Assembly (NCBI RefSeq): GCF_029211185.1
Contig: NZ_JARGDO010000009.1
Location: 62,001 to 126,000, forward strand
DNA length: 64,000 bases
Direction of reading: 5' to 3'
DNA from: Tessaracoccus caeni
GTDB lineage: Bacteria; Actinomycetota; Actinomycetes; Propionibacteriales; Propionibacteriaceae
A model generated the notes under the pieces. The model saw only the letters and a program-made list of their open reading frames with translations, was not told where the DNA came from and did no database searches. Shown here piece by piece: positions 16,131-24,689 of the stretch (positions within the stretch are counted from its first letter, which is position 1; the number at the start of each line of letters is the position of its first letter). The position numbers and the translations under genes are program-made.

Positions 16131-16817
16131 ATGGGAGACGGCAGGAAGGGTGTGCGTTCGGCGCTGCGACGCGGCCGGTTCTGGGGTGCCGACTACTGGT
16201 GGATCGTTCGCGCCCTCGCCGACGGGGTGGTTCGGCGCGACGTGCCGCAGCGCTACCTGCGGGGTGATCGCAGTCCGGTGGTGATCATTCCCGGTGTGCT
16301 GGAGGAATGGACGGTGATGCGCCTGGTCGCCGACCGGTTGAGCGACGCCGGCCACCCGATCCACGTGCTGCCGGAGTTGCGTCGAAATACCGCGACGGTG
16401 GACGACGCGGCGGTGCTCGTCGAGGCGTATCTGGCGGCGCGAGACCTTGGCGACGCCGTGATCGTCGCGCACAGCAAGGGCGGGTTGATCGCCAAGCGCG
16501 TGCTGCTCGGAGCCGAGTCGTCGAGGGTGCGCCGCGTGGTGACCATCGCCACGCCGTTCTCCGGTTCCGTGCTGGCCCGGCTGATCCCGTCGCGCGTCGT
16601 GCGGTCCTTGGCGCCCGACGACGCCACCATTCTGGATCTGTCCGCCCATCCCGAGGTGAATCACAAGATCGTCTCGATCTGCCCGTCCTTCGACCCGCAC
16701 ATCCCCGGAGGGTCACACCTCGACGGCGCCACCAACATCCCCGTCGACGCCATGGGTCACTTCCGCGTCCTCGCCGATCCGCAGGTGCTGGAAGAGGTAG
16801 TCCTCCACGCTCTTTGA
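16131..16817 (+). CDS. Alpha/beta-hydrolase, lipase-like esterase
   Basis: About 228 residues from the ATG at 16131; an upstream start at 16047 would run through the inverted repeat. The core SPVVIIPGVLEEW is the oxyanion-hole strand, and VIVAHSKGGLIAKR holds the nucleophile Ser in AHSKG, a variant of GxSxG. An Asp in LDLSAHPEVN or FDPHIPGG and His in AMGHFRV would complete the triad. It resembles short cytoplasmic triacylglycerol-lipase-like proteins of actinobacteria. No signal sequence is seen. It ends in the convergent hairpin at 16808-16849. Confidence 0.8.
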   Translation: MGDGRKGVRSALRRGRFWGADYWWIVRALADGVVRRDVPQRYLRGDRSPVVIIPGVLEEWTVMRLVADRLSDAGHPIHVLPELRRNTATVDDAAVLVEAYLAARDLGDAVIVAHSKGGLIAKRVLLGAESSRVRRVVTIATPFSGSVLARLIPSRVVRSLAPDDATILDLSAHPEVNHKIVSICPSFDPHIPGGSHLDGATNIPVDAMGHFRVLADPQVLEEVVLHAL

Positions 16818-16849
16818 GGTGCTCGCTGGCGCCCGCACCTCAAAGAGCG
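16808..16849. terminator. Convergent hairpin between lipase and nitronate monooxygenase genes
   Basis: A perfect 14-bp inverted repeat, CGCTCTTTGAGGTG (16808-16821) and CACCTCAAAGAGCG (16836-16849), which contains both stop codons. The core CTTTGAGGTG resembles the dispersed CGCTCCTTGAGGTGCGAG hairpin found at 41009 and in the array at 59964. Confidence 0.75.
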
Positions 16850-17865
16850 GTGGACAGCCAGCGGATGATGTCGGCGACCGGGCCGGGGCGGGCGTGGCGG
16901 TAGCCGGTGCCGGCCCAGAGATGGAGCCGGTCAGCGTCGCCGGCGAGGGCGGCGGCCTGGCGCATGGGCCGGGTGAGGTGATGCACAGCGGGGTAGCTAA
17001 CTGGGGCTGCGGCGTCGTGCCTGTCGATGAAGCCGTTGCGCAAGGCCCTCGCTGGACGGCCGGTGAAGGCCCTTGTCAAGACGGTATCGACGGCGTCAGA
17101 CCGAGCGAGTGCCGCGCGGTGGGTGGCCGACGTGCCCGCCTCGTCGGCGAGCAGGAACAGTGTTCCGACGACGACCGCTTCGGCCCCGGCCTCCAGCAGC
17201 CGACGCACAGCCCGCGGCCCGTCCACCCCGCCAGCGGCGATGAGTGGCAGGTCCGCCACCTCCCGGATCAGCGCCACCAACTCGTGGGTCTCGATCGGCG
17301 CCGGAAGCGTCGTCGGGTCGTGCACCGCGCTGTGACCGCCGGCCGCAAACCCCTGGACGATCAGTCCGTCGACTCCGGCGCGCTGAGCCTCGACGGCCTC
17401 GCCGGCGGATGTCACGGTGGCGAGCACCACGGAGCCCGCTCCGCGCAAGGCTGCGATGTCCGCGGGATCTGGCAGACCGAAGGTCAGCGAGACCACCGGC
17501 ACAGGCTCTGCCAGCAGCATCGCCAGCTTCTCCGACCAGCCATCTTCATCACGGGCGACGGGCTCGCCGAGCGGCGCTCCCAAGGCGTGCGCCTCGGCCG
17601 CGATCTCCTGGGCATATGCGCGCACAGCTCCGTGATCGACGCCCTCGTGCGATGGCACGAACAGGTTGACCCCGAACAGGGCTCCCGTTCCCCTGAGGGC
17701 CGCGATCTCGGCAGCCATCTGCTCCGCTGACTTGTATCCAGCGGCCAGGAACGGGAACCCGCCGGCTCGGGCCACGGCTTCGGCCAAGGCGACGGTGGTG
17801 GGGCCGCCTGCCATGGGCGCGGCCGCCAGCGGCAGGGCCGAGCCGAGCAGCGATCGAGATGGCAT
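16840..17865 (-). CDS. Nitronate monooxygenase family protein
   Basis: FMN-dependent TIM-barrel enzyme of the nitronate monooxygenase (2-nitropropane dioxygenase) family, about 341 residues. The ATG at 17865 has AGAAAGGAG upstream; an in-frame start at 17991 is less likely. PLAAAPMAGGPTTVALAEAV is the N-terminal motif. GVDGLIVQGFAAGGHSAVHD contains the FMN-binding GxxAGGH, with catalytic His in GGH, and LPLIAAGGVDGPRAVRRLLE followed by AGAEAVVVGTLFLLADE is the phosphate-binding end of the barrel. It would detoxify alkyl nitronates, although many relatives are of unknown substrate. Confidence 0.9.
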   Translation of the reverse strand: MPSRSLLGSALPLAAAPMAGGPTTVALAEAVARAGGFPFLAAGYKSAEQMAAEIAALRGTGALFGVNLFVPSHEGVDHGAVRAYAQEIAAEAHALGAPLGEPVARDEDGWSEKLAMLLAEPVPVVSLTFGLPDPADIAALRGAGSVVLATVTSAGEAVEAQRAGVDGLIVQGFAAGGHSAVHDPTTLPAPIETHELVALIREVADLPLIAAGGVDGPRAVRRLLEAGAEAVVVGTLFLLADEAGTSATHRAALARSDAVDTVLTRAFTGRPARALRNGFIDRHDAAAPVSYPAVHHLTRPMRQAAALAGDADRLHLWAGTGYRHARPGPVADIIRWLSTAL

Positions 17866-18138
17866 CGTGGGCTCCTTTCTCGCAACCGGCCGACGACCAT
17901 GTCCGCCCATCCTCGCCGCGCCTGTCTCCGAAGGCAACCATCTCGGCAGCCCGAGAGAAGCACCGATCAATGAGGCCGCCGGGGGCAGCACGCCAGATCG
18001 ACGATCGACGCCGCCCAGAGCCGCGACGAGCTACGGCAACCGGCTCGGCGCGTCATCGCTCGGAGCCCATCGTCAATATCTCCCTCGCGGACGGCGATAG
18101 GCTGCATCCGAAGCCGACAGCATCGAAGGAGAGCCGGC

Positions 18139-19626
18139 ATGGAGGAACGGACCGAGGAATTCGTCGAGGTCGACACGACGGCCGGGCGTGTGCGCGGACG
18201 CTGGCGTCCGACGACGGGTGGTCGCGGTGAGCCTCGCTCCGCCGCTTTTCTCGGCATCCCCTTCGCGGAGGCTCCCGTCGGGGAACTCCGGTTCGCCGCT
18301 CCGGCTCCGAAGGCGCCTTGGGAAGGCATCCTCGATGCGCTCGACTTCGGCGCCACCGCCCAACGCGGCGACCCCGGCATCACGCTCATCCCCGAGCCCT
18401 CCATAGAGGGGGAGAGCACTCTCAACGTGAACGTCTTCACCCCGCGCCCCGAGCCGGCAGCTTCAGGCGAGGGGCTCCCGGTGATGGTGTGGATCCACGG
18501 CGGCGGCTACGTTGCCGGCTCGCCGGCCAGCCCGTGGTACGACGGGCGCAACTTCAACCGCGACGGCGTGGTCACCGTCACCGTCTCCTACCGCCTCGGC
18601 TTCGACGGCTTCGGCTGGATCGACGGTGTGCCGCAGAACCGCGGCGTGCGCGACTGGCTGCTTGCCCTGGAGTGGGTGCAGCGGAATATCGCGGCCTTCG
18701 GAGGTGATCCCGGACGGGTCACCATCGCCGGGCAGTCGGCCGGGGGTGGAGCCGTCCTGACGCTGCTCGGCATGGAGAAGGCGCAGCACCTGTTCCACGG
18801 TGTCTATGCCATCTCCGGTGCGGTCGCTGACCTCACTGAAACCCGCGCCCGAGCCTTCTCCCAGAAACTAGCGGAGGCGGCCGGCATCGCCCCCACCCGG
18901 GAGGGCTTCGCCTCGGTGCCGGAGGAGCGCCTCCTCGAACTGCAGCGGAAGGCCGCAGACCTCGGCGAGGAAGCCATTGCCGCCACCGTCGACGAAGGAC
19001 TCCCACTTGGCCCCGTCATCGACGGCGACCTGATCCCGAGACCCACTTCGGAGTCGCTCAGGATGGGCGTCGGTGCGGACACACCGCTGGTCATCGGCGC
19101 CACCGGCGACGAGTTCACCATGGCGTTCACCGGAGCCGCGGAGCGGCTGCGCGACGTTCCGCAGGAGGCGCTGCTGGACGGCCTCGGCCTCCGCGGCAGC
19201 GCCCGGGAGCGATACCTGAGCGACAACGCTGACATCGCGGCCCTCGGGCCCCTCCGCCTCGCCGGACGCCTGCTCACCGACCGCATGTTCCGCGTCCCGC
19301 TGCGCGCCGTCGTCGCGGACCGCGGCCGGGCTCCCACCTGGGTGTATCGCTTCTCCTGGCCGTCAGCCACCTTCGGTTTCGCGGAGCACTGCGTCGACGT
19401 GCCGTTCTTCTTCGACTGCCTCGACGGCCCCGCGATCGAGCCCCTGGCCGGGCCTAATCCACCGCAGGAACTGGCCGATCAGGTGCACGCTGGCGCCGTC
19501 TCCTTCGTCGTCGCCGGCGATCCCGGCTGGACGCGACACGACGAGGCCACCCGCATCTCCCGCGTCTACGACCTCCCCACCCGCGACGAGGCCGACGCCT
19601 ACGCCTCCGTCGACGCCCTGATCTGA
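18139..19626 (+). CDS. Type B carboxylesterase
   Basis: Alpha/beta-hydrolase of the carboxylesterase/para-nitrobenzyl esterase family, 495 residues, near the usual 500. GAAGGAGAG precedes the ATG. LGIPFAEAPVGELRFAAP, then LNVNVFTP, VMVWIHGGGYVAGS (oxyanion hole HGGG) and VTIAGQSAGGGAVLTLL (nucleophile Ser in GQSAGG). The acid Asp/Glu probably lies around ATGDEFTMAF and the His in FGFAEHCVDVPFFF. There is no signal sequence, so it is cytoplasmic. It follows a divergent nitronate monooxygenase across 273 bases with no other recognisable feature. Confidence 0.92.
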   Translation: MEERTEEFVEVDTTAGRVRGRWRPTTGGRGEPRSAAFLGIPFAEAPVGELRFAAPAPKAPWEGILDALDFGATAQRGDPGITLIPEPSIEGESTLNVNVFTPRPEPAASGEGLPVMVWIHGGGYVAGSPASPWYDGRNFNRDGVVTVTVSYRLGFDGFGWIDGVPQNRGVRDWLLALEWVQRNIAAFGGDPGRVTIAGQSAGGGAVLTLLGMEKAQHLFHGVYAISGAVADLTETRARAFSQKLAEAAGIAPTREGFASVPEERLLELQRKAADLGEEAIAATVDEGLPLGPVIDGDLIPRPTSESLRMGVGADTPLVIGATGDEFTMAFTGAAERLRDVPQEALLDGLGLRGSARERYLSDNADIAALGPLRLAGRLLTDRMFRVPLRAVVADRGRAPTWVYRFSWPSATFGFAEHCVDVPFFFDCLDGPAIEPLAGPNPPQELADQVHAGAVSFVVAGDPGWTRHDEATRISRVYDLPTRDEADAYASVDALI

Positions 19627-19773
19627 GCCGGGAAGCATCCCGGGCCGAGCACATGCGTGCCGCGGCCGGCATGTGGTTCGGTGTCACCGACCAGCGCTGA
19701 GGTGCCGTTGGCTCCTGTTTTGATCCCGGAGTAATCTCCAGTGAGTTCGAATTCGAAGACTGGAGAGATACCC

Positions 19774-20334
19774 GTGCCACAGCTCATGATCGTCGTCGGC
19801 AGCGTCCGCGAGGGCCGAATCGGCCTGCCCATCGCCGAGTGGGTGAAGCGGGCTGCAGAGGCCGACGGGCGCTTCGACGTCGACTTCGCCGACCTCGCGG
19901 AGATCGCGCTGCCCCTCATGGACGAGCCCCACCACCCGCGGCTGCGCAAATACACCAAGCAGCACACCATCGACTGGAGCCGCCGCGCCGACGAGGCCGA
20001 CGCCTTCGTGTTCGCCTTCCCCGAGTACAACCACAGCTACAGCACGGCCATCAAGAACGCGCTCGACTACCTGCACGAGGAGTGGAGCGGCAAGCCCGTC
20101 GGTTTCGTGAACTGGGGCGGCAACTCGGGCGGCACCCGCGCCCAGGTGTCGCTGCGCCCGGTGGTCAGCGCGCTGGGCATGGTGATGACCAGGGGCAACA
20201 TCGAGATCAACTTCCCGCAGAAGCAGCTGGGCGACGACGGCCGCTTCGAGCCGAACGAGCAGCAGTCGAGCGTCCTGCAGCTCCAGTTCGACGAGCTGCT
20301 GCGTCTCCACGGAGCCCTAAGCCCGCTGCGCTGA
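19774..20334 (+). CDS. NADPH-dependent FMN reductase family protein
   Basis: Flavodoxin-fold NAD(P)H:FMN or quinone reductase, 186 residues. The GTG at 19774 is chosen because GGAGAG lies eight bases upstream and the protein then starts directly at the first beta strand (MPQLMIVVGSVREGRIG, the phosphate loop). FVFAFPEYNHSYSTAIKNAL and GKPVGFVNWGGNSGGTRA are the typical FMN-contact loops. Probably cytosolic redox protection; it follows the esterase gene in the same direction. Confidence 0.88.
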   Translation: MPQLMIVVGSVREGRIGLPIAEWVKRAAEADGRFDVDFADLAEIALPLMDEPHHPRLRKYTKQHTIDWSRRADEADAFVFAFPEYNHSYSTAIKNALDYLHEEWSGKPVGFVNWGGNSGGTRAQVSLRPVVSALGMVMTRGNIEINFPQKQLGDDGRFEPNEQQSSVLQLQFDELLRLHGALSPLR

Positions 20335-20420
20335 CCCGCCTCCGAATAGAATCACGACTACGCAGCCGCGTCCCTTCGTCGAGAACAGGGACTCGATCAA
20401 ATCGGCGACAAGGAGGGGAG

Positions 20421-20819
20421 ATGTTTGAGAACCGCAGTTGGGTCACCGCTGAGGAGATTGCTGCGGATGTCCGCGAGAACCTCGAGCGCGGTGACGAGAG
20501 CCCTGCTCTGCGGTTGCTGATCGACGGCGTCAACCGCCTACCGTTTGCCGCGCAAGACGGAAGCCTTGGCGAGGCGTTGTCCGAACCGGCCACCACAGGT
20601 GATCCGCGCTGGGATCTGCTTCTTGCCGGCAGCATCCGCTATCGACTCCACCAGATGTCTGAGATTGCGCCCGCCTGGACGGCCAAGGAACCCCTGGGTA
20701 CGTTCTGGTGGCCCGTGAAGGCGGGTGGTGCGCGCGCTGTCTGCGATATGGCGAACACCCCTGCGGAGTTGAAGCGGCTTGGCGTCTTCATCTCTAGAAG
20801 GGACTTCGCGCAAGCATGA
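20421..20819 (+). CDS. Hypothetical protein, antitoxin-like partner of the nucleotidyltransferase gene
   Basis: 132 residues from the ATG at 20421, with AAGGAGGGG upstream. I recognise no domain by name. It is a small soluble protein (MFENRSWVTAEEIAADVREN and then repeated acidic helices) with YRLHQMSEIAPAWTAKEPLG near the middle. Its stop overlaps the start of the DUF6036-like gene (ATGA at 20816-20819), the layout of type IV or AbiE-like toxin-antitoxin pairs, in which the first gene is usually the antitoxin or regulator. Role inferred from context only. Confidence 0.65.
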   Translation: MFENRSWVTAEEIAADVRENLERGDESPALRLLIDGVNRLPFAAQDGSLGEALSEPATTGDPRWDLLLAGSIRYRLHQMSEIAPAWTAKEPLGTFWWPVKAGGARAVCDMANTPAELKRLGVFISRRDFAQA

Positions 20820-21508
20820 GTGACGGCGGACGCGACCTTGGTCGGGACGAGATCATCCAACTGCTCCGAGAGGTCGGTGGCCTTTTGGAGGCGAGGGGGC
20901 TCACCGCCTCGATTTATGTCGTCGGCGGCACGGCAATGGCGCTCACGTTGAATAGCCGTCGAGTCACGAGAGATGTGGATGCGGCCTTGCGGGATCACCC
21001 CGATGAGCTTCGGGAAGCGGCGGACCAGGTGGCTGCGGCGCATGGATTGGGGCGGGACTGGTTCAATTCTGCAGCGATTGCGTTCACCACGAACGAGGCT
21101 GACGTCGACGCCGGTGAACTCACTGTGCCAGGGTTGGACATATCAATCATCAGCCCGAAGCACTTGCTTGCGATGAAGATCCGGGCCAACCGAGGTAAAG
21201 ACCTCGACGACCTCGTCTATCTCTTCAACTTCCTCGGGATCGAAGAACCCCAACAGGCTGCCGACATCACCAACGAGTTGTTCGATGACACGTATGTGGG
21301 GTGGTTCGATCCTGACGAGGCTCTTTATATCGCCGAGGATGTCTTCCGAAGCGCGGAAGCCCGAGGGTTGCCCATTGGTTCGGCGCGCATTGATGAGCAG
21401 GATCTCGGCCTCGCCGCAGAGGCTGGAGGCGGATGGTCTGAGGCGGCTCGGAACTATGTCAGAGCAACCGCAGATGACCAGCCAGCCAACGGGGCACCGC
21501 AGCAGTAG
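20816..21508 (+). CDS. Nucleotidyltransferase, DUF6036/AbiEii-like putative toxin
   Basis: 230 residues with a minimal nucleotidyltransferase fold: SIYVVGGTAMALTLNSRRVT followed by RDVDAAL contains the G-G-x-A and T-R-D-V-D catalytic motif (metal-binding Asp pair), and VPGLDISIISPKHLLAMKIR followed by ANRGKDLDDL is the second conserved block (LLAMKxxAxRxKDxxDL). This is the core of DUF6036 and AbiEii-type proteins. With the overlapping small gene upstream it resembles a toxin-antitoxin or abortive-infection module. Toxicity is inferred; some relatives are not toxins. Confidence 0.82.
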   Translation: MSDGGRDLGRDEIIQLLREVGGLLEARGLTASIYVVGGTAMALTLNSRRVTRDVDAALRDHPDELREAADQVAAAHGLGRDWFNSAAIAFTTNEADVDAGELTVPGLDISIISPKHLLAMKIRANRGKDLDDLVYLFNFLGIEEPQQAADITNELFDDTYVGWFDPDEALYIAEDVFRSAEARGLPIGSARIDEQDLGLAAEAGGGWSEAARNYVRATADDQPANGAPQQ

Positions 21509-21657
21509 TGCCGCGCCGCTTCACGGCTTCAGCGCCAACGCCGCCGCACAGACGGTGTACGTCAGGTTCTGCTGGCGAGTGAGCCGAGCCTTCGCGCGAG
21601 TGGTTCCAGCGAAAACGGGAAACACCACGTTGCCGGAGCCTCGGCTCGACAACGTGC

Positions 21658-21695
21658 AAGGGGCCGCGCGGGAGGATTCCCGCGCGGCCCCTTTT
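21658..21695. terminator. Strong bidirectional terminator
   Basis: A 16-bp stem AAGGGGCCGCGCGGGA / TCCCGCGCGGCCCCTT (21658-21673 and 21678-21693) with a GGAT loop and flanking T and A residues. It ends the leftward siderophore operon and may also end the rightward toxin-like pair. The 150 bases before it (21509-21657) show no gene. Confidence 0.85.
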
Positions 21696-21713
21696 CAGAA
21701 GCGAGCTGTCTAC

Positions 21714-22763
21714 TCAGCCGACGATCGCGGCCAGGCGCTCGGTGACGCCCTGGGCGGCGAAGGGGATCGACAGCGGGCTGGCGGCGCTGAAGGCCTGGGT
21801 CAGGTCGTCGCCCGACTCCAGCCACACGACGCGCTTGTTCTTCACCACGTCGAGCGAGGCGAGCAGCGGGTCGGCCTCCATCTCGGCCAGGGTGTAGCCG
21901 ATGGGGAAGAACACCGCCACGTCGGCGTTGAGAGCCGGAACCTGCTCGGCGGACAGGGCCGCGTAGAAGCCCGTGGGCTCCACCTCGAGAACCGGCGGGT
22001 TCTGCTCGAAGCCGAGCGAGGCCATCAGATCCCAGCGGAAGTCGCCGGCGATGTAGGCGCCGTACTGGTCGCCGAACTTGGTGCCGGTGACGGCCTTGAC
22101 GCCCTTGAACTCGGGATGGGCCGCGGCCTGCTCCTCGATGACGGCGCCGACGGAGTCGATGACCGTCTGGCCCTGCTCGTCGGCGCCCAGCGCCTGAGCG
22201 ACCTGCTTCACCTGGACGTCCCACGCGGTGCCGTAGTCGGCGGTGCCGGCCGGCGCGTAGACGGTGGGGGCGATCTCGCTCAGCTTGTTGAAGACGTCCT
22301 CATCGGCTGCGGCGCGGGTGTTGAGGATGACGTCGGGGTCGAGCGCGGCGATGGCCTCGTAGTCGTAGCCGTTGCCGGGCTGCTCGAACAGGGTGGGGGT
22401 GACGTCGCCGTACTCGGCGACGGCCCACGAGCCGACGCCCTTGTTGTCGGCGCCGAAGCCCAGCCAGTCCGAAGCGCCGACGGGCTGCACGCCCAGGGCC
22501 AGCGCCACCTCGGCGTCGGACCAGCCGAGCGCCACGACGGTCAGCTCGCCGTCTTCGGGGGCGGGGATCTCGACGGCGCCGTACAGGGTGTCGGCGACGG
22601 TGCTGCCGGTGGCGGCGGGCGCGTCGGCCGACGGGGAGGCGCTGGGCGAGCCGCTGGTGGTGGGAGCGGGCGACTCGGTGCCGGTGCCGTTACCGTTGCC
22701 GCAGGCGGTCAGAGCGAGGGCCGCGAGCGTGATGCCGGCGACGACGATGCGTGAACGACGCAT
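21714..22763 (-). CDS. Iron-siderophore ABC transporter substrate-binding lipoprotein
   Basis: Lipoprotein of the FecB/FhuD class III family, 349 residues from the ATG at 22763 with AAGGAG upstream (an in-frame start at 22937 would overlap the ATPase gene). Lipobox ALTAC (Cys near residue 20), Ser/Thr/Pro-rich linker, then a two-lobed domain with AIAALDPDVILNTRAAADED and TVYAPAGTADYGTAWDVQVK. It would capture a ferric siderophore at the cell surface. It is the last gene of the iron operon that begins at 25720. Confidence 0.9.
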   Translation of the reverse strand: MRRSRIVVAGITLAALALTACGNGNGTGTESPAPTTSGSPSASPSADAPAATGSTVADTLYGAVEIPAPEDGELTVVALGWSDAEVALALGVQPVGASDWLGFGADNKGVGSWAVAEYGDVTPTLFEQPGNGYDYEAIAALDPDVILNTRAAADEDVFNKLSEIAPTVYAPAGTADYGTAWDVQVKQVAQALGADEQGQTVIDSVGAVIEEQAAAHPEFKGVKAVTGTKFGDQYGAYIAGDFRWDLMASLGFEQNPPVLEVEPTGFYAALSAEQVPALNADVAVFFPIGYTLAEMEADPLLASLDVVKNKRVVWLESGDDLTQAFSAASPLSIPFAAQGVTERLAAIVG

Positions 22764-22827
22764 GTGTTTCTCCTTGGTTCGTTGGGCGGGTCTGATGGAT
22801 ATTCCCGGGCGGTGAGGCCGGCCGGGG

Positions 22828-23628
22828 TCAGGCGACGACGGGCGCAGCCGGGACGATGAGGGGGGTGCCCGTCTCGGGGTCGGGGATGACGCTGGCGCGT
22901 ACCCCGAACACCTCGTCGACGAGCGCCGCGGTGACAACCTCTGACGGGTTGCCTTGGGCGACGATGTGGCCGTCCTTCATGGCCACCAGGTTGGTGGCGT
23001 AGCGGGTGGCCTGGTTGAGGTCGTGCAGCACGGCCACCAGGGTGCGACCCTCTCGCTGCAGCGCGCTGCACAGATCGAGCACGTCGATCTGGTGCGAGAT
23101 GTCCAGGTAGGTGGTGGGCTCGTCGAGCAGCAGCAGCGGGGTGTCCTGCGCGAGCGCCATGGCGATCCAGACGCGCTGACGCTGACCGCCGGAGAGCTCG
23201 TCGACGACGCGGGTGGTGAGGTCGGTCAGCCGGGTGCGCTCCAGCGCGGCTTGCACAGCCTCCTCGTCCTGTCGGCTCCAGCGCTTCAGCATGCTCTGGT
23301 GGGGGTGTCGGCCTCGGGTGACCAGGTCGATCACGGTGATGCCCTCGGGGGCGATCGACGTCTGGGGCAGCAGACCGATCTTGGTGGCCAGTTCCTTGGT
23401 GCGCACCGACGACACGTCGGCGCCGTCGAGCAGCACCGAGCCGGAGAACGGCTTGATCAGCCGTGCCAGCGAGCGCAGCAGCGTCGACTTGCCGCAGCCG
23501 TTGGGTCCGATGATGACGGTGAATGAGCCGGTGGGCACGTCGATGTCGAGCCCATGCACGATGGGGCGCTCGTCGTAGCCGGTGGTCAGATTGCGCGCCT
23601 GCAGGCGGGCGTCGGCGGTCACGGTCAT
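22828..23628 (-). CDS. Iron-siderophore ABC transporter ATP-binding protein
   Basis: FecE/FepC-type ATPase of 266 residues. The ATG at 23628 overlaps the upstream permease stop (ATGA) and has GAGGAA before it. Walker A GPNGCGKST (about 43-51), Q-loop IGLLPQTSIAPEGITV, signature LSGGQRQRVWIAMALAQDTP, Walker B LLLLDEPTTYLD with the HQIDVLDL that is typical of siderophore ATPases, and switch His in AVLHDLNQA. It powers uptake through the two FecCD permeases upstream. Confidence 0.93.
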   Translation of the reverse strand: MTVTADARLQARNLTTGYDERPIVHGLDIDVPTGSFTVIIGPNGCGKSTLLRSLARLIKPFSGSVLLDGADVSSVRTKELATKIGLLPQTSIAPEGITVIDLVTRGRHPHQSMLKRWSRQDEEAVQAALERTRLTDLTTRVVDELSGGQRQRVWIAMALAQDTPLLLLDEPTTYLDISHQIDVLDLCSALQREGRTLVAVLHDLNQATRYATNLVAMKDGHIVAQGNPSEVVTAALVDEVFGVRASVIPDPETGTPLIVPAAPVVA

Positions 23629-24689
23629 CGGTTCCTCTTTCCTTGCGCGGCGAGCAGCCACACGAGATACGCGCCGCCGACGCACAGCGTCACGACGCCG
23701 ACGGGGAGCTGGGTGGGCGCGAGGATGGTGCGCGCCACCATGTCGCTGGCCAGCAGGAGCAGACCGCCGAGCGCGGCGGACGGGATGATCCGCACGCCCG
23801 GGGTGCCGCAGAGCCGCATGGCCAGCTGGGGCGCGGCCAGCGCGACGAAGGCGATGGGCCCGGCCGAGGCGGTGACCACGGCCACCAGCGCGACGGCGAT
23901 CAGCAGCATCCGCACGCGCACCCGGTCGGTGTTGACGCCGAGCCCGCGGCCGATGTCATCGCCCATCTCCATCATGCGCATGTCGGTCTCGCTGAGCATC
24001 AGCGCAGGTACCGCCACGACGACGGCGACGATCACCGGGATGGTGTGGCGCCAGGCGATGTCGATCAGCGAGCCGGAGCCCCAGCTGGCCGCCGAGATCG
24101 CGCTCTCCACGCGCATGGTGGTGAGCAGCCACGTGTTGAACGCGCCGAGGAACAGGCTGACACCGATGCCGACGACGATGATCCGCATGCCGGTGACGCC
24201 GCGCTGGTACGCGAACAGGTAGACGATGACGCCGGTGAGGATGCCGCCGCCCAGGGCGCCGAGCGACATGGCGAGCGAGCCACCGGCGCCGAACACCATC
24301 ACCAGCAGCGCGCCGGTGTAGGCGCCCGCCGAGAAGCCGATGATGTCGGGGCTGCCGAGCGGGTTGCGGGTGATCGACTGGAACACGGAGCCGCCCACCG
24401 CCAGCGCGGCGCCGCCGAGCAGGGCGAAGACGGTGCGGGGCATGCGCCAGCCGAGCAGCGTGCGGGTGGTGCGATCGTCGGCGGTGCCCTGCAGCGCGGA
24501 GATCAGGTCGGCGACGCCGAGCCCTGCGCTGCCGAGCGTGAGCGACCACACGGCGCAGGCCAAGGCCGCGACGATGACGAGGGCCGTGACGATCACCGCG
24601 CGCAGCTCTATGCGGGAGCTGAAGCCCCCGGCGCGGAGCGGGACGATGGCGCTCGGCCAGACGAGACCGGTGCTGTTGCGGGCGTTCAC
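23625..24689 (-). CDS. FecCD-family siderophore permease (second)
   Basis: BtuC-like permease of 354 residues with about nine or ten helices. The GTG at 24689 is chosen because it overlaps the stop of the first permease (GTGA). Family motifs: RMPRTVFALLGGAALAVGGS, FQSITRNPLGSPDIIGFSAG and the ATPase-contact end GPIAFVALAAPQLAMRL. It pairs with the next permease to form the heterodimeric channel. Confidence 0.92.
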   Translation of the reverse strand: MNARNSTGLVWPSAIVPLRAGGFSSRIELRAVIVTALVIVAALACAVWSLTLGSAGLGVADLISALQGTADDRTTRTLLGWRMPRTVFALLGGAALAVGGSVFQSITRNPLGSPDIIGFSAGAYTGALLVMVFGAGGSLAMSLGALGGGILTGVIVYLFAYQRGVTGMRIIVVGIGVSLFLGAFNTWLLTTMRVESAISAASWGSGSLIDIAWRHTIPVIVAVVVAVPALMLSETDMRMMEMGDDIGRGLGVNTDRVRVRMLLIAVALVAVVTASAGPIAFVALAAPQLAMRLCGTPGVRIIPSAALGGLLLLASDMVARTILAPTQLPVGVVTLCVGGAYLVWLLAAQGKRNR

